Shown here: positions 27,772-38,072 of the stretch, one piece after another
How positions within the stretch are numbered: position 1 is the stretch's first letter
Layout: the number at the start of each line of letters is the position of its first letter
Assembly: GCA_017643215.1 (NCBI GenBank)
Contig: JAEPNV010000014.1
Coordinates: forward strand, 1-64,000
Direction of reading: 5' to 3'
Source: Roseibium sp.
GTDB taxonomy: Bacteria; Pseudomonadota; Alphaproteobacteria; Rhizobiales; Stappiaceae
DNA: 64,000 bases
Notes under the pieces: model-generated
Told to the model about the DNA's origin: nothing
What the model saw: the letters and a program-made list of their open reading frames with translations, nothing else
The model's database searches: none
Made by a program: the position numbers and the translations under genes

Positions 27772-30700
27772 GTGGGGCTTCGTTTTTTCAGTGACCGGGA
27801 CCGGCCCGTTCATTTGGGACCTTATCCGACCGAATGGCTCCGCCGCACGGACATCCCTGCCGATCTAGGTCGTGTACCGGCTCCCAAACCGGTACTATTC
27901 CGCCGGGCGGACCGGCCCGAAAACCTCGTCAACGCGATGGGCGAGTATCAGGCTATGCTCGACGCCATCCGCGACGGGATGGTCAACAGGGCCCGGGCGG
28001 ACATTCCCTCCGATCCCAAAGAGCGGGCCAATCATCTCAAAGCGTTCGGTTATTTTTCCGATGCCGCGATGGTCGGCATCTGCGCGCTCCCGGAGGCGGC
28101 GGTGTTGACGGTGCCGATTGAAAATCCGGACATCGGCCGGCTCGCCGAGGATCTGAAAACGCGTCAGACGAAAACGCTCGCCTCGGGCATCGATGTCATC
28201 ATGGCGGATCTCAAAGACAGCATGGAGGCGCCGCCGACCACGATCGACGGGCACACCCACGCGGTGGTGTTTCTCTATGAAAACCCGCGGGTGCCGGAAC
28301 CGGGTGAGCCGGGGGCGGACTGGATATCAGACGCGCTGGACCAGCGCGCGGCCTTGCGGGCCAATGAGACCGCGACAGTGATTGCCAACTACATCCGGCT
28401 ATTGGGTTTCGACGCCAAGGCCCATTCCGTCACTGCGGCGGACGTGGATCTTGGCCGGCTCGCGGTCACCGCCGGTCTCGCGTTGGTGGAGGAAGAGCGC
28501 CTTGTGGCGCCTTATATCGGCGAAAGCTTCGGGCTTGCCGCGATCACCTGCGCGCTCGACCTTGCCGTCGACCGGCCATTGGCGCCAATGCGCGACCAGC
28601 CCAGGTTCAAGGCGTTCGGCCCCGCCTGGTGGACCGGCAAGGGGGTGCAGAAATCAGCGCTCAACCGCGATCCGTTCAAACGGCGCCGGTTTGCCGATGG
28701 CCCGCATCCCTTTGAAAAACTGAAGCGCGTCGACGAACCGACAACCTTTATCGACGAGGACCGGGTCGCGCGCGTTCCGAAGCGCACGGACATGTTTGCA
28801 CGGGCCCAGTTCGGCGATATGGGCAAGGCCGTTCAAAACGGGGCGAAGGGCGGGCATTATGCCCGGAAGTCGGCGCCGAGTTTTGCCCAGCGCAGGGCGC
28901 TCGGCGCGTTTGTCCTGCTCCAGGACGGCGCCCCGGATCCGGATGGCGCCCGCCCGTCGGATCCGGACAAGAACGCTCAGACCATCAAGGCGGCCTGTTA
29001 TTTTCTCGGGGTCGATGCGGTGGGCCTGTCCAGGTGTCCGGACTGGACGTGGTACTCCCACGATGCGGCCGGGGAACCGATCGATCCGCCGCACGATCAG
29101 GCGATCTCAATGATCATCGACCAGGGCTATGAGACCATGGAGGGTGCCTCAGGCGATGACTGGATCTCCGTCGCCCAGTCCATGCGTGCCTACCTGCGGT
29201 TTTCGCTGCTCGGCGGGGTGATCGCCAAACAGATCCGCAACCTCGGCTACAAGGCCAAGGCCCACACGGTGCTCGATGGCGAGGTGCTTCAGCCGCCGCT
29301 GTTGCTCTTGTCGGGACTGGGCGAGGTCAGCCGTATCGGGGAGGTGATCCTCAATCCGTTTCTCGGACCGCGCCTGAAGTCGGGGGTGGTGACGACGGAC
29401 ATGCCGATTGCCCATGACCGTCCGATCGATTTCGGGCTGCAGAACTTTTGTGAGAACTGCAACAAATGCGCGCGCGAATGCCCGTCCGGCGCGATCACGG
29501 CCGGCCCGAAGCTGATGTTCAACGGCTATGAGATCTGGAAGTCGGACAGTCAAAAGTGTGCCACCTACCGGATCACAACGCCCGGCGGGGCCATGTGTGG
29601 CCGCTGCATGAAGACCTGCCCCTGGAACCTTGAAGGCCTTTTTGCCGAAACGCCGTTCCGGTGGGCGGCATCGAATATTCCCGCCGCCGCGCCCCTTCTG
29701 GCGAAACTCGACGACATGGCCGGCAATGGCGGATTGAACCCGGTCAAGAAATGGTGGTGGGACATCGAACTCCAGGACTACGGTGCCTACCGGCCGTCCC
29801 GCCATCCGGTGAACAGCCGCGATCTTCAAAAGGACCTGGACCTGAAATACGAGGACCAGACGCTGGCGGTCTATCCGGCGCCGCTTGCGCCGCATCCATG
29901 GCCTTACCCCTTTCCCATGGACCGGGAGGCCGGCATCAAGGCCTACGAGGTGCTGGTGGCCGCCGAGGAGTACTTGCAGAAGCTCGAGCGCGGCGAGACC
30001 GATCATCTCCACATCTATCAGGTTCCGGGGGATGCGCCGGTGCTTCCGGTCGTGGTCAGCCGCGTTGAGCACCTGTCTGGCACGACCGCACGTTTCGAAC
30101 TCCGCGCACTGGATGGTGGTCATCTTCCGCCCTGGACGGCCGGTGCGCATCTCGACGTGGTCGTTGCGCCGGAGTTCCTGCGCCAATATTCCTTGTGCGG
30201 CGATCCGGCCGACCACGGCCGGTACGAGATCGCCGTGCTGCGCGAAAACGGCGGCCGCGGCGGATCGGCTCTCTTGCACCGGATTTTTTCCAAAGGCCGA
30301 CGGATCTTTGTTTCCAAACCGATCAACCATTTCGAATTGGATGAAACGGCTGAAAAAAGTTTCCTCATGGGCGGTGGGATCGGCATCACGCCAATGATCG
30401 CCTTCGCCCACCGGCTTCACGCGCTGGGCCGGGAGTTCGAACTGCACTATTCCGCGCCGTCCCGGCAACAGGCGCCGTTTTTGGAAGAACTGACGCGCAT
30501 GACTTGGCGGGACCAGGTGACGGTGCATCTGTCCGCGGACGGGACGCGGGCCGATTTTGACCGGATCCTCTCCGGCCCTCCAGCAGATGCCCATGTCTAT
30601 GCCTGCGGCCCCGATCGCTACATGGACGCGGTCATGGCTGCCGCCGAACGGGCCAGCTTTCCCGAGGACGCCCGCCATCTTGAGTATTTTTCGGTCCCCG

Positions 30701-30984
30701 AGCAGCCGGACTACGAGAACCGTGCCTTCGTTCTACGCCTCAAGGACGGCCGCGAGTTCCGCGTGCCGGCCGACAGGACGGCGGCCGATGCCCTCAATGA
30801 AAACGGCATTCATGTCGACGTGAAATGCGCCGACGGCCTGTGCGGGGTCTGCAAGTGCGGGCTGATTTCAGGCGATGTTGAGCACCGGGACTTCGTTCTA
30901 TCTGCCAAGCAACGCGAAACCGCGTTGATCTTGTGCCAAAGCCGCGCCCGTGATCCGGATGGCGTTTTGGAAATCGACCTCTGA
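27772..30984 (+). CDS. self-sufficient cobalamin-dependent reductive dehalogenase with fused FMN/NAD/2Fe-2S reductase
   Basis: A 1070-residue catabolic reductive dehalogenase of the BhbA/NpRdhA kind. Residues 1 to about 330 are a degenerate RdhA-like repeat; compare LGFDAKAHSV (211-220) with LGYKAKAHTV (491-500). Residues about 330-720 are the catalytic half, with 4Fe-4S ligands Cys560/563/566/570 and Cys596/609/612/616. Residues about 755-1070 are a phthalate-dioxygenase-reductase-type module: RQYSLCGD (FMN), GGGIGITPMI (NAD), then CADGLCGVCKC (2Fe-2S). There is no Tat signal and no RdhB anchor, so it is cytoplasmic and probably NAD(P)H-driven. The GTG start has GGGAGGA 5 nt upstream. Tyr428 and Lys494 are candidate catalytic residues by position. 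Confidence 0.92.
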   Translation: MGLRFFSDRDRPVHLGPYPTEWLRRTDIPADLGRVPAPKPVLFRRADRPENLVNAMGEYQAMLDAIRDGMVNRARADIPSDPKERANHLKAFGYFSDAAMVGICALPEAAVLTVPIENPDIGRLAEDLKTRQTKTLASGIDVIMADLKDSMEAPPTTIDGHTHAVVFLYENPRVPEPGEPGADWISDALDQRAALRANETATVIANYIRLLGFDAKAHSVTAADVDLGRLAVTAGLALVEEERLVAPYIGESFGLAAITCALDLAVDRPLAPMRDQPRFKAFGPAWWTGKGVQKSALNRDPFKRRRFADGPHPFEKLKRVDEPTTFIDEDRVARVPKRTDMFARAQFGDMGKAVQNGAKGGHYARKSAPSFAQRRALGAFVLLQDGAPDPDGARPSDPDKNAQTIKAACYFLGVDAVGLSRCPDWTWYSHDAAGEPIDPPHDQAISMIIDQGYETMEGASGDDWISVAQSMRAYLRFSLLGGVIAKQIRNLGYKAKAHTVLDGEVLQPPLLLLSGLGEVSRIGEVILNPFLGPRLKSGVVTTDMPIAHDRPIDFGLQNFCENCNKCARECPSGAITAGPKLMFNGYEIWKSDSQKCATYRITTPGGAMCGRCMKTCPWNLEGLFAETPFRWAASNIPAAAPLLAKLDDMAGNGGLNPVKKWWWDIELQDYGAYRPSRHPVNSRDLQKDLDLKYEDQTLAVYPAPLAPHPWPYPFPMDREAGIKAYEVLVAAEEYLQKLERGETDHLHIYQVPGDAPVLPVVVSRVEHLSGTTARFELRALDGGHLPPWTAGAHLDVVVAPEFLRQYSLCGDPADHGRYEIAVLRENGGRGGSALLHRIFSKGRRIFVSKPINHFELDETAEKSFLMGGGIGITPMIAFAHRLHALGREFELHYSAPSRQQAPFLEELTRMTWRDQVTVHLSADGTRADFDRILSGPPADAHVYACGPDRYMDAVMAAAERASFPEDARHLEYFSVPEQPDYENRAFVLRLKDGREFRVPADRTAADALNENGIHVDVKCADGLCGVCKCGLISGDVEHRDFVLSAKQRETALILCQSRARDPDGVLEIDL

Positions 30985-31057
30985 CGGCCTTGTTCAGACG
31001 GGAACGCCGTCATTCGGCCCGCAAATCCGTATGAGGCGCGCGCCGGATCTACCGGTT

Positions 31058-32332
31058 TCAAGGCGAGGTGCGGTCGGGTTTCAGGCAATCAACGATCGCG
31101 GTCAGTGTGTCTCGCCCAAGCGGCGCCTGGCCGATGCCGAACGCATCGTGAAACAGCCAGTCGCCCGCCGAGGTCGCGGCGAGGCAAATGGTCGCCGGTT
31201 CCGGACCTTCCCAATGGTAGAGGTAGAGTTCTCCGGCAAGGATTTCAGACAGATAGGTCGCCGCGCCATTGTTCATGCCGGTTTGCTCGGCCTCAAGGCC
31301 ATAGCGGCTTGAAATTGGCAGCAGCGGCCCGGTCGCGGCAACGGGCGGGGCGGGAAAACGCCGCGACTTGTAGCCGAGATCTGTCCAGCGCGCGAACCAC
31401 CATTGGAGGGTATGCGGCGCACGGATGTCCGAAAGACCATGCAGCGCGGCCTTTTTCTGACGGTCGGTCAGATGGCGCATCCCCTCGCTCAACACATAAT
31501 GGAGCCGGGAAATGGGAACGCCCTGCGCCATCAAGCCGGCGGCATCGATCCGGTCGAGCGGTTCGGGAAATGTGGAAAAAACCTCGTTGACGATGTCCGA
31601 GACTGCAGCGGAGACGATCTCCGGCTCGCCCGTTTTCAGAGCCTCGAGAAGATGTTTGTCATGGTCTTCTTGAAGCGAGGCGGGGAGTTTTTCAAGGAAG
31701 GGCAGGATAGCACCGGAAAGCGTCCGGCCGATCAATTCACCAAAAAGATCCATGCGTTTTGATGTCATCAGACGGACCGCGAATGCGGCCCGATCCTCCC
31801 GGCCTGTTTGTCCGGCATCCATGAAAAGCCGCAGGAGCAAACCGGTCACGCCCGTCCGTCCGTGCGTTCGTTCCTTGTGAAGAAAGCGCCAAAAGCCTCG
31901 TTGCTGGTAACATAGATCAAGGACAAGCCATTGCGCCCGGCCGAACGGGGCCGCAAGCCGCCTGACCGTGACCGGAACCGAATTCAGGTATTCGGCAAGG
32001 TAGACATCCGCCCGGTGACCGGGTTTGACCTTGATGTCGGAGATGGCTTTTCCGCGGGCCAGAACGCTGACCGGGCTGCCATTCACACCGGATAATGGGT
32101 CGGAAAACACCGGCCATGATGGCAAAATCTCGTCCAGCCTCTCATCCCCGGAGGAGATCCAGCACCCGAACAAACGCTCCCAGAAGCCGTAGACAACCGC
32201 GCCAGTCTCGAACTTCTCGGTCAAGCCCTGCGGTGTCCAGTGGTAAGTGGCATAGACGGGAATGCTATCCCTGTCGCCACTTTGGTGAAGGTCGAGCGCG
32301 GCCTGAATGGGATCGGAACCTGTTCGGCCCAT
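31058..32332 (-). CDS. hypothetical protein
   Basis: A 424-residue protein I do not recognise. It has no signal peptide or membrane segment. It is rich in aromatic residues (QWWFARW, CYQQRGFWRFLH). The C-terminal part (TYLSEILAGELYLYHWEGPE, ATICLAATSAGDWLFHDAFG) faintly recalls the PcfJ-like family, but this is too weak to name. A GGAG site is upstream of the ATG at 32332. It converges with the dehalogenase and has an AT-rich 240-bp leader behind it. Codon use looks normal for the window, so it is probably a real gene. Confidence 0.6.
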   Translation of the reverse strand: MGRTGSDPIQAALDLHQSGDRDSIPVYATYHWTPQGLTEKFETGAVVYGFWERLFGCWISSGDERLDEILPSWPVFSDPLSGVNGSPVSVLARGKAISDIKVKPGHRADVYLAEYLNSVPVTVRRLAAPFGRAQWLVLDLCYQQRGFWRFLHKERTHGRTGVTGLLLRLFMDAGQTGREDRAAFAVRLMTSKRMDLFGELIGRTLSGAILPFLEKLPASLQEDHDKHLLEALKTGEPEIVSAAVSDIVNEVFSTFPEPLDRIDAAGLMAQGVPISRLHYVLSEGMRHLTDRQKKAALHGLSDIRAPHTLQWWFARWTDLGYKSRRFPAPPVAATGPLLPISSRYGLEAEQTGMNNGAATYLSEILAGELYLYHWEGPEPATICLAATSAGDWLFHDAFGIGQAPLGRDTLTAIVDCLKPDRTSP

Positions 32333-32572
32333 GGAAGATCTCCGGTTGATACGGAGAAAACCTGCCGATCCGGCCCCCCTGTTTCAATTGGGAGCAAAAA
32401 CTCGTTTCGCGTTGTGAACAGGCGACTGTATTTCATTGGTAATTATTATAGTGTCAATTTCCACAAGTCAGAGCGGTGTGTGCGAGTTCTGTGGCGCCGA
32501 AGCTCTAGTCCGCCAGGGCCATCTTCGGTGCTAAATCAAGACGCGGCGCCAGCTGGCCTTCAATTCAAGGCC

Positions 32573-33637
32573 TCACGTTGGCAGAAACAGCTCCGGATCG
32601 GTCGGGCCTTCGGGCTTCAGCGTGAATTCGGCAAAGCCGATCGCAAGCCGGCCGTCGAAAACCGGTTTTTCGGTTAAAAGGCGGACTTGCAGCGAGGCGA
32701 GGGGATCGTTGTGCTGAAAGGCAAGGGTGACGTCCATCCGGCCCGCGGTCGATATCACCACATGCGTCCGCGTGAGTTCATGAACGCCGAACTGATCGGA
32801 GGCACACACGTCAATGAGACACGGCACGCCGACCGCTTCTTCGGAAAAGCTGATCATGTAACGCAGGAGCCACGTCCCGGCGGGCAGGTGAATAAATGGC
32901 CCAAACGCGACATAGCGGGACCGTCCGGTCATGTCGACCGGCGCCGACACAGCTTCGTGAGGCGGCTCGCCGTTCAAGAACAGCTCTTTAGTGACGACAA
33001 TTGGAGCGGCGCGCTGACCGGCCAGATGACGGTCCAGACCGGTCAGCATGAACTGTCCGGCCCGGGCAAGATTTTCGTCGAGGTTTGATGTCCAGGTAGT
33101 CTCAATATCGGTGCCGCCGTTTTCCGGCGCGACCATCAACTCCACCAGTTCTTGGGTATCCTGCGCGATCCGGTGCACCTGCATCGGCGAAACGGCAAGG
33201 TCATACAGCCGGGCAATCTCGGCAATGACGGCCAGCGGCGCTTCCAGCACCTGCTCGAACCGGATCGGCGCGACGGTCTCGCAGTCGGCCAGGTTGATCA
33301 GGCAGGAACAATCGCCGCTGATCGACCGGATGGCGGTCAAGACGTCGAGATCGCCATTCTCCACCAGATGGATGAGCGACCGGCGGGGATCCGACAGCGC
33401 GAGCAGGATCGGCTTTTTTGAATCGCGCAGCGCGTTGGCAAGATCATTGTCCGGACGAGAGACCGCGACGACCAAGTGGTCTTTCTCGCACAGGATCAGC
33501 TGACGCCCGACATCGGTCAAACTGCCGGTGCTGTTGACCTCGTCGACGCGCCGTCCGGCGGCGATCAAGAGCTGCGTAGTCACCGTTTGGCACCAGGCGG
33601 TCAGGGGACCGGGAAGTCCGAGCGTGGCATAAATCAT
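32573..33637 (-). CDS. hypothetical protein of the polysaccharide locus
   Basis: A 354-residue protein without a clear family. The N-terminal half is alpha/beta (MIYATLGLPGPLTAW, then KPILLALSDPRRSLIHLVE), loosely reminiscent of sulfotransferase-type folds but without a visible nucleotide P-loop. The C-terminal 150 residues look like a beta-sandwich (YVAFGPFIHLPAGTWLLRYM, TLAFQHNDPLASLQVRLL), similar in style to carbohydrate-binding tails of glycosyltransferases. It is 31 nt downstream of gmd on the same strand, suggesting a role in the same glycan. Confidence 0.6.
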   Translation of the reverse strand: MIYATLGLPGPLTAWCQTVTTQLLIAAGRRVDEVNSTGSLTDVGRQLILCEKDHLVVAVSRPDNDLANALRDSKKPILLALSDPRRSLIHLVENGDLDVLTAIRSISGDCSCLINLADCETVAPIRFEQVLEAPLAVIAEIARLYDLAVSPMQVHRIAQDTQELVELMVAPENGGTDIETTWTSNLDENLARAGQFMLTGLDRHLAGQRAAPIVVTKELFLNGEPPHEAVSAPVDMTGRSRYVAFGPFIHLPAGTWLLRYMISFSEEAVGVPCLIDVCASDQFGVHELTRTHVVISTAGRMDVTLAFQHNDPLASLQVRLLTEKPVFDGRLAIGFAEFTLKPEGPTDPELFLPT

Positions 33638-33668
33638 GACTGTAAAGCTCCACGCCAGGGGCGCCGGA

Positions 33669-35196
<1,528 letters not shown>

Positions 35197-36471
35197 ATGG
35201 CGACAGCGAAAGAGAAACAGACACTGATTGCGGAAGTGGACGGGAGCAAACGCGTGCATGCGCTTGATCCCGTCGATGATCGCATGCCGCCTGACAAAAG
35301 CGGCACGGGCAAGATCCAGAAGCTTGTTTTTCCGCCGTCCGAATCGCTCGACGCGATGGTCGATGACTGGAAAAGCCGATTGAGAATCGGCGGGATTGGC
35401 TCCTTTGCCATTCTCGTATTGCTGCCCACGCTTCTTGCCGGCCTTTATTTTTTTGTCATCGCCTCCGATCAATATGTGTCGGAGGCGAAGTTCATCGTTC
35501 GCTCCTCCGACAAGCAACAGGTCGGCGGGCTCGGCGCGCTGTTGCAGACAACCGGTCTTGGAACGGCGCCGGAAGAAACCTATTCGGTGATCGATTATCT
35601 GGTCTCACGCGACGGCTTGCGCGCGGTGGACGAAAAGCTGGACTATCAAGCAATGATGGGCAGCGACCAGATTGACTTTCTGGGCCGGTTTCCAAATCCG
35701 ATCGATGGCGACACCCGGGAGGGGATGTACGACCATTACCAGCGCCACGTGATCGCGCTGCACGATCCGTCCAGCGGCGTTTCGGAACTGACCGTGAAGG
35801 GTTTCACGCCGGAAAGCGCGGAACAAATCGCCCTGACGCTGCTTGATAGCGGTGAGCTTTTAATCAACAGGATGAACGAGCGCGCGCTTGACGATGCGCT
35901 GCAAATCGCCCGTGACGAAGTTCGGCTTGCCGAACAGCGGGTCTTGAACAATCAACTGGCAATGAAGGCGTTCCGGGTCCGTGAGGGAATCGTCGACCCG
36001 GAAGCGGAATCGGAACAGGCGCTGGAACTGATCAGCGAGCTGAAGGGCCGGCGTGCAGAAATCAGGACCGAGCTCAATCTGACCAGCCAGGTGTCTCCTG
36101 AAAGCGTCAGGAACAACATGCTGAGCGAGCAGCTCATCGCGATCGAAAAGCAGCTTGCGGCCGAACAGGCGCGGGTCATCAGCGAAAACGGCGCTCTGAT
36201 CGGCGCTTACGCCGATTATGCGAAACTGGCATTGGAAGGGGAATTTGCCGGGCAGGCGCTGTTGACGGCGGAGGCCAATCTCGCATCAGCGCGGGTCGAG
36301 GCATCGCGCAAACAGCTCTATCTGGAGCGTATCGTTGAACCCAACCGCCCTGACTATGCGCGGTATCCCAAACGGTTCCTGTCGGTGGTTACCGTATTCA
36401 TGACGGCGTTTTTGATTTATGCCATCATCTGGCTGCTTTATGTGAATGCGCGGGAACACAGGCATTCATGA
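35197..36471 (+). CDS. kpsE: capsule polysaccharide export inner-membrane protein (KpsE/CtrB-like)
   Basis: A 424-residue polysaccharide co-polymerase of the KpsE/BexC/CtrB class. Membrane helices lie near residues 65-90 (GSFAILVLLPTLLAGLYFF) and at the C-terminus (VVTVFMTAFLIYAIIWLLY), flanking a periplasmic domain with long coiled coils. VSEAKFIVRSS and VEPNRPDYARYPKR are family hallmarks. There is no Walker kinase, so it is not Wzc. The start at 35197 is preferred on content; the frame is open to 35104. It overlaps kpsM (ATGA). It links the ABC exporter to an outer-membrane pore not encoded here. Confidence 0.88.
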   Translation: MATAKEKQTLIAEVDGSKRVHALDPVDDRMPPDKSGTGKIQKLVFPPSESLDAMVDDWKSRLRIGGIGSFAILVLLPTLLAGLYFFVIASDQYVSEAKFIVRSSDKQQVGGLGALLQTTGLGTAPEETYSVIDYLVSRDGLRAVDEKLDYQAMMGSDQIDFLGRFPNPIDGDTREGMYDHYQRHVIALHDPSSGVSELTVKGFTPESAEQIALTLLDSGELLINRMNERALDDALQIARDEVRLAEQRVLNNQLAMKAFRVREGIVDPEAESEQALELISELKGRRAEIRTELNLTSQVSPESVRNNMLSEQLIAIEKQLAAEQARVISENGALIGAYADYAKLALEGEFAGQALLTAEANLASARVEASRKQLYLERIVEPNRPDYARYPKRFLSVVTVFMTAFLIYAIIWLLYVNAREHRHS

Positions 36472-37295
36472 AAACTGGGTCCTACATAACGCCCGACCAC
36501 AAGCTCCCATTGTGGAGCCGGTTTTCCGCGAAACTGGAATCGCAAAGCCGGGTCGTCGGCGCGCTGGTCATGCGCGAGATCCACACGCGGTTCGGCCGCG
36601 AGAACATCGGCTTTGCCTGGATCATCGCCGAGCCGGTGCTGTTCTGTCTCGGTGTCATCTTGATGTGGTCGATCGTAAAATCGGAAAACCACATTGAAAC
36701 GCCGATCGTTCCGTTTCTTCTGTCCGGTTATATGCCGCTGCTGCTCTACCGGCACTGCGTGATGCGGGCCCTGCGCTGCATGCAGGCGAACCTGGAGCTG
36801 ATGTATCACCGGCAGGTGACGATCTTTGCGATGTACATGGCGCGCATGGCCGTCGAGATCATCGGCACGATCGCGGCCTTTTTCATCACCGGCTTCATTT
36901 TCTTCATGTGGGGCTTTGTCAAAGTGCCGTACGACATGGGGCCGATCGTGCTCGGCTGGCTCCTTTATGCCTGGTACTCAGTGGCGGTCGCGATTACGAT
37001 CGGCGCACTCAGCGAGCGCTCGGAGGTCGTTGAAAAAATCTGGCATCCGATCTCCTACATCATGATTCCCCTGTCCGGCGCCTTTTACATGGTCGACTGG
37101 CTGCCCAAATCGGTGCATCACCTGATCATCCTGTTTCCGCAGGTCAGTGCCGTTGAATATATGAGGGGCGGGTATTTCGGTCCCGGGGTTCCGGTCTATT
37201 ACAATTTGCCGGTGGCGATCTACACCTCGGCCGTGATCACGGTGATTGGCCTCTATTTCCTCAAAGATGCCCGTTCCTACGTTGAAGTGACATGA
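36468..37295 (+). CDS. kpsM: capsule polysaccharide ABC exporter permease
   Basis: A 275-residue ABC-2-type permease with about six membrane helices, the membrane half of a KpsMT/CtrCD exporter. The segment [20 protein letters not shown] is the conserved N-terminal amphipathic motif of KpsM. It overlaps kpsE and kpsT by ATGA at both ends, so the three are co-translated. Confidence 0.9.
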   Translation: MKTGSYITPDHKLPLWSRFSAKLESQSRVVGALVMREIHTRFGRENIGFAWIIAEPVLFCLGVILMWSIVKSENHIETPIVPFLLSGYMPLLLYRHCVMRALRCMQANLELMYHRQVTIFAMYMARMAVEIIGTIAAFFITGFIFFMWGFVKVPYDMGPIVLGWLLYAWYSVAVAITIGALSERSEVVEKIWHPISYIMIPLSGAFYMVDWLPKSVHHLIILFPQVSAVEYMRGGYFGPGVPVYYNLPVAIYTSAVITVIGLYFLKDARSYVEVT

Positions 37296-37939
37296 TCCGC
37301 GTCGTCAATCTGGTCAAGGAATACAAGACCGGCCATATCCGGAAACGGGTGCTGAACGACGTGAATTTCGACGTCGCCCGGGGCGAGCGGCTGGCTGTGC
37401 TGGGCCGCAACGGCGCCGGCAAATCGACCCTGGTGCGGCTGTTGGGCGGGCTGGAATATCCAACCAGCGGCCATATCATCTGCGACATGTCACTGTCTTG
37501 GCCGCTCGGTCTGAACGGCGGCTTCCAGGGCAGCCTCAGTGGCACGGACAATATGAAGTTCGTCGCCCGGATCTATGGCAAGCCTTACCGGGACGTTTAC
37601 GACTTCGTGGAGTATTTTTCCGAGCTCGGCGCTTATCTGGAGGAGCCGGTCAAGACCTATTCCTCCGGCATGCGGGCGCGCCTGGCATTCGGCCTGTCGC
37701 TCGCGATTGATTTCGACTGTTATCTCATCGATGAGGTGATTTTTGTCGGCGACCAGCGCTTTCACCGCAAATGCCGGGAAGAGATCTTCGAAAAGCGGGC
37801 CGACCGGTCCCTTCTGCTTGTGTCACATGACGCGAACATCCTCAACGAATACTGCAACGGAGCGCTCGTTCTGCATGGCGGCCGGTCGAAGGTGTTCAAG
37901 GATGTGCCGCTCGCGCTCGATATCTACAACTCGCTCTAA
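37292..37939 (+). CDS. kpsT: capsule polysaccharide ABC exporter ATPase
   Basis: A 215-residue ABC ATPase with Walker [10 protein letters not shown], signature [14 protein letters not shown] and Walker [13 protein letters not shown]; the SSGM-type signature is typical of KpsT/CtrD. Short length and the lack of a C-terminal glycan-binding domain argue against Wzt-type O-antigen exporters. It powers export with KpsM. The operon probably ends here, since the next gene begins about 130 nt later after two hairpins. Confidence 0.9.
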   Translation: MIRVVNLVKEYKTGHIRKRVLNDVNFDVARGERLAVLGRNGAGKSTLVRLLGGLEYPTSGHIICDMSLSWPLGLNGGFQGSLSGTDNMKFVARIYGKPYRDVYDFVEYFSELGAYLEEPVKTYSSGMRARLAFGLSLAIDFDCYLIDEVIFVGDQRFHRKCREEIFEKRADRSLLLVSHDANILNEYCNGALVLHGGRSKVFKDVPLALDIYNSL

Positions 37940-37990
37940 TCGCATCTCCTTTTTCGCATTCCGTTCGGGCTCTTGGCTGGTTCCGGAGAT

Positions 37991-38020
37991 TGCTTTGCAA
38001 GCACCGTCTTTGTAAGACGG
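37991..38020. terminator. tandem hairpins after kpsT
   Basis: Two adjacent perfect stems: TGCTT/AAGCA (37991-38003) and CCGTCTT/AAGACGG (38004-38020), each with a 3-nt loop. No U-tract follows. They could be an mRNA-stabilising or attenuating structure between the exporter genes and the methyltransferase gene. Confidence 0.4.
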
Positions 38021-38072
38021 CGCGGGGAACCGGCGCGGCCGGCCGATGACAAGACTTCATACGAGAGACATC

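Noticed and set aside
29149-30678. 509-residue - strand open frame opposite the dehalogenase
   Set aside because: Shadow frame; the + strand shows intact Fe-S, FMN and NAD motifs across the same bases.
27772-30984. Organohalide-respiration type RdhA
   Set aside because: There is no Tat signal, no rdhB membrane anchor and a fused NAD-type reductase, all pointing to the soluble catabolic class.
35197-36471. Wzc-type tyrosine kinase
   Set aside because: The protein lacks a cytoplasmic Walker kinase domain and Tyr-rich tail; two terminal membrane helices and coiled coils fit KpsE/CtrB.
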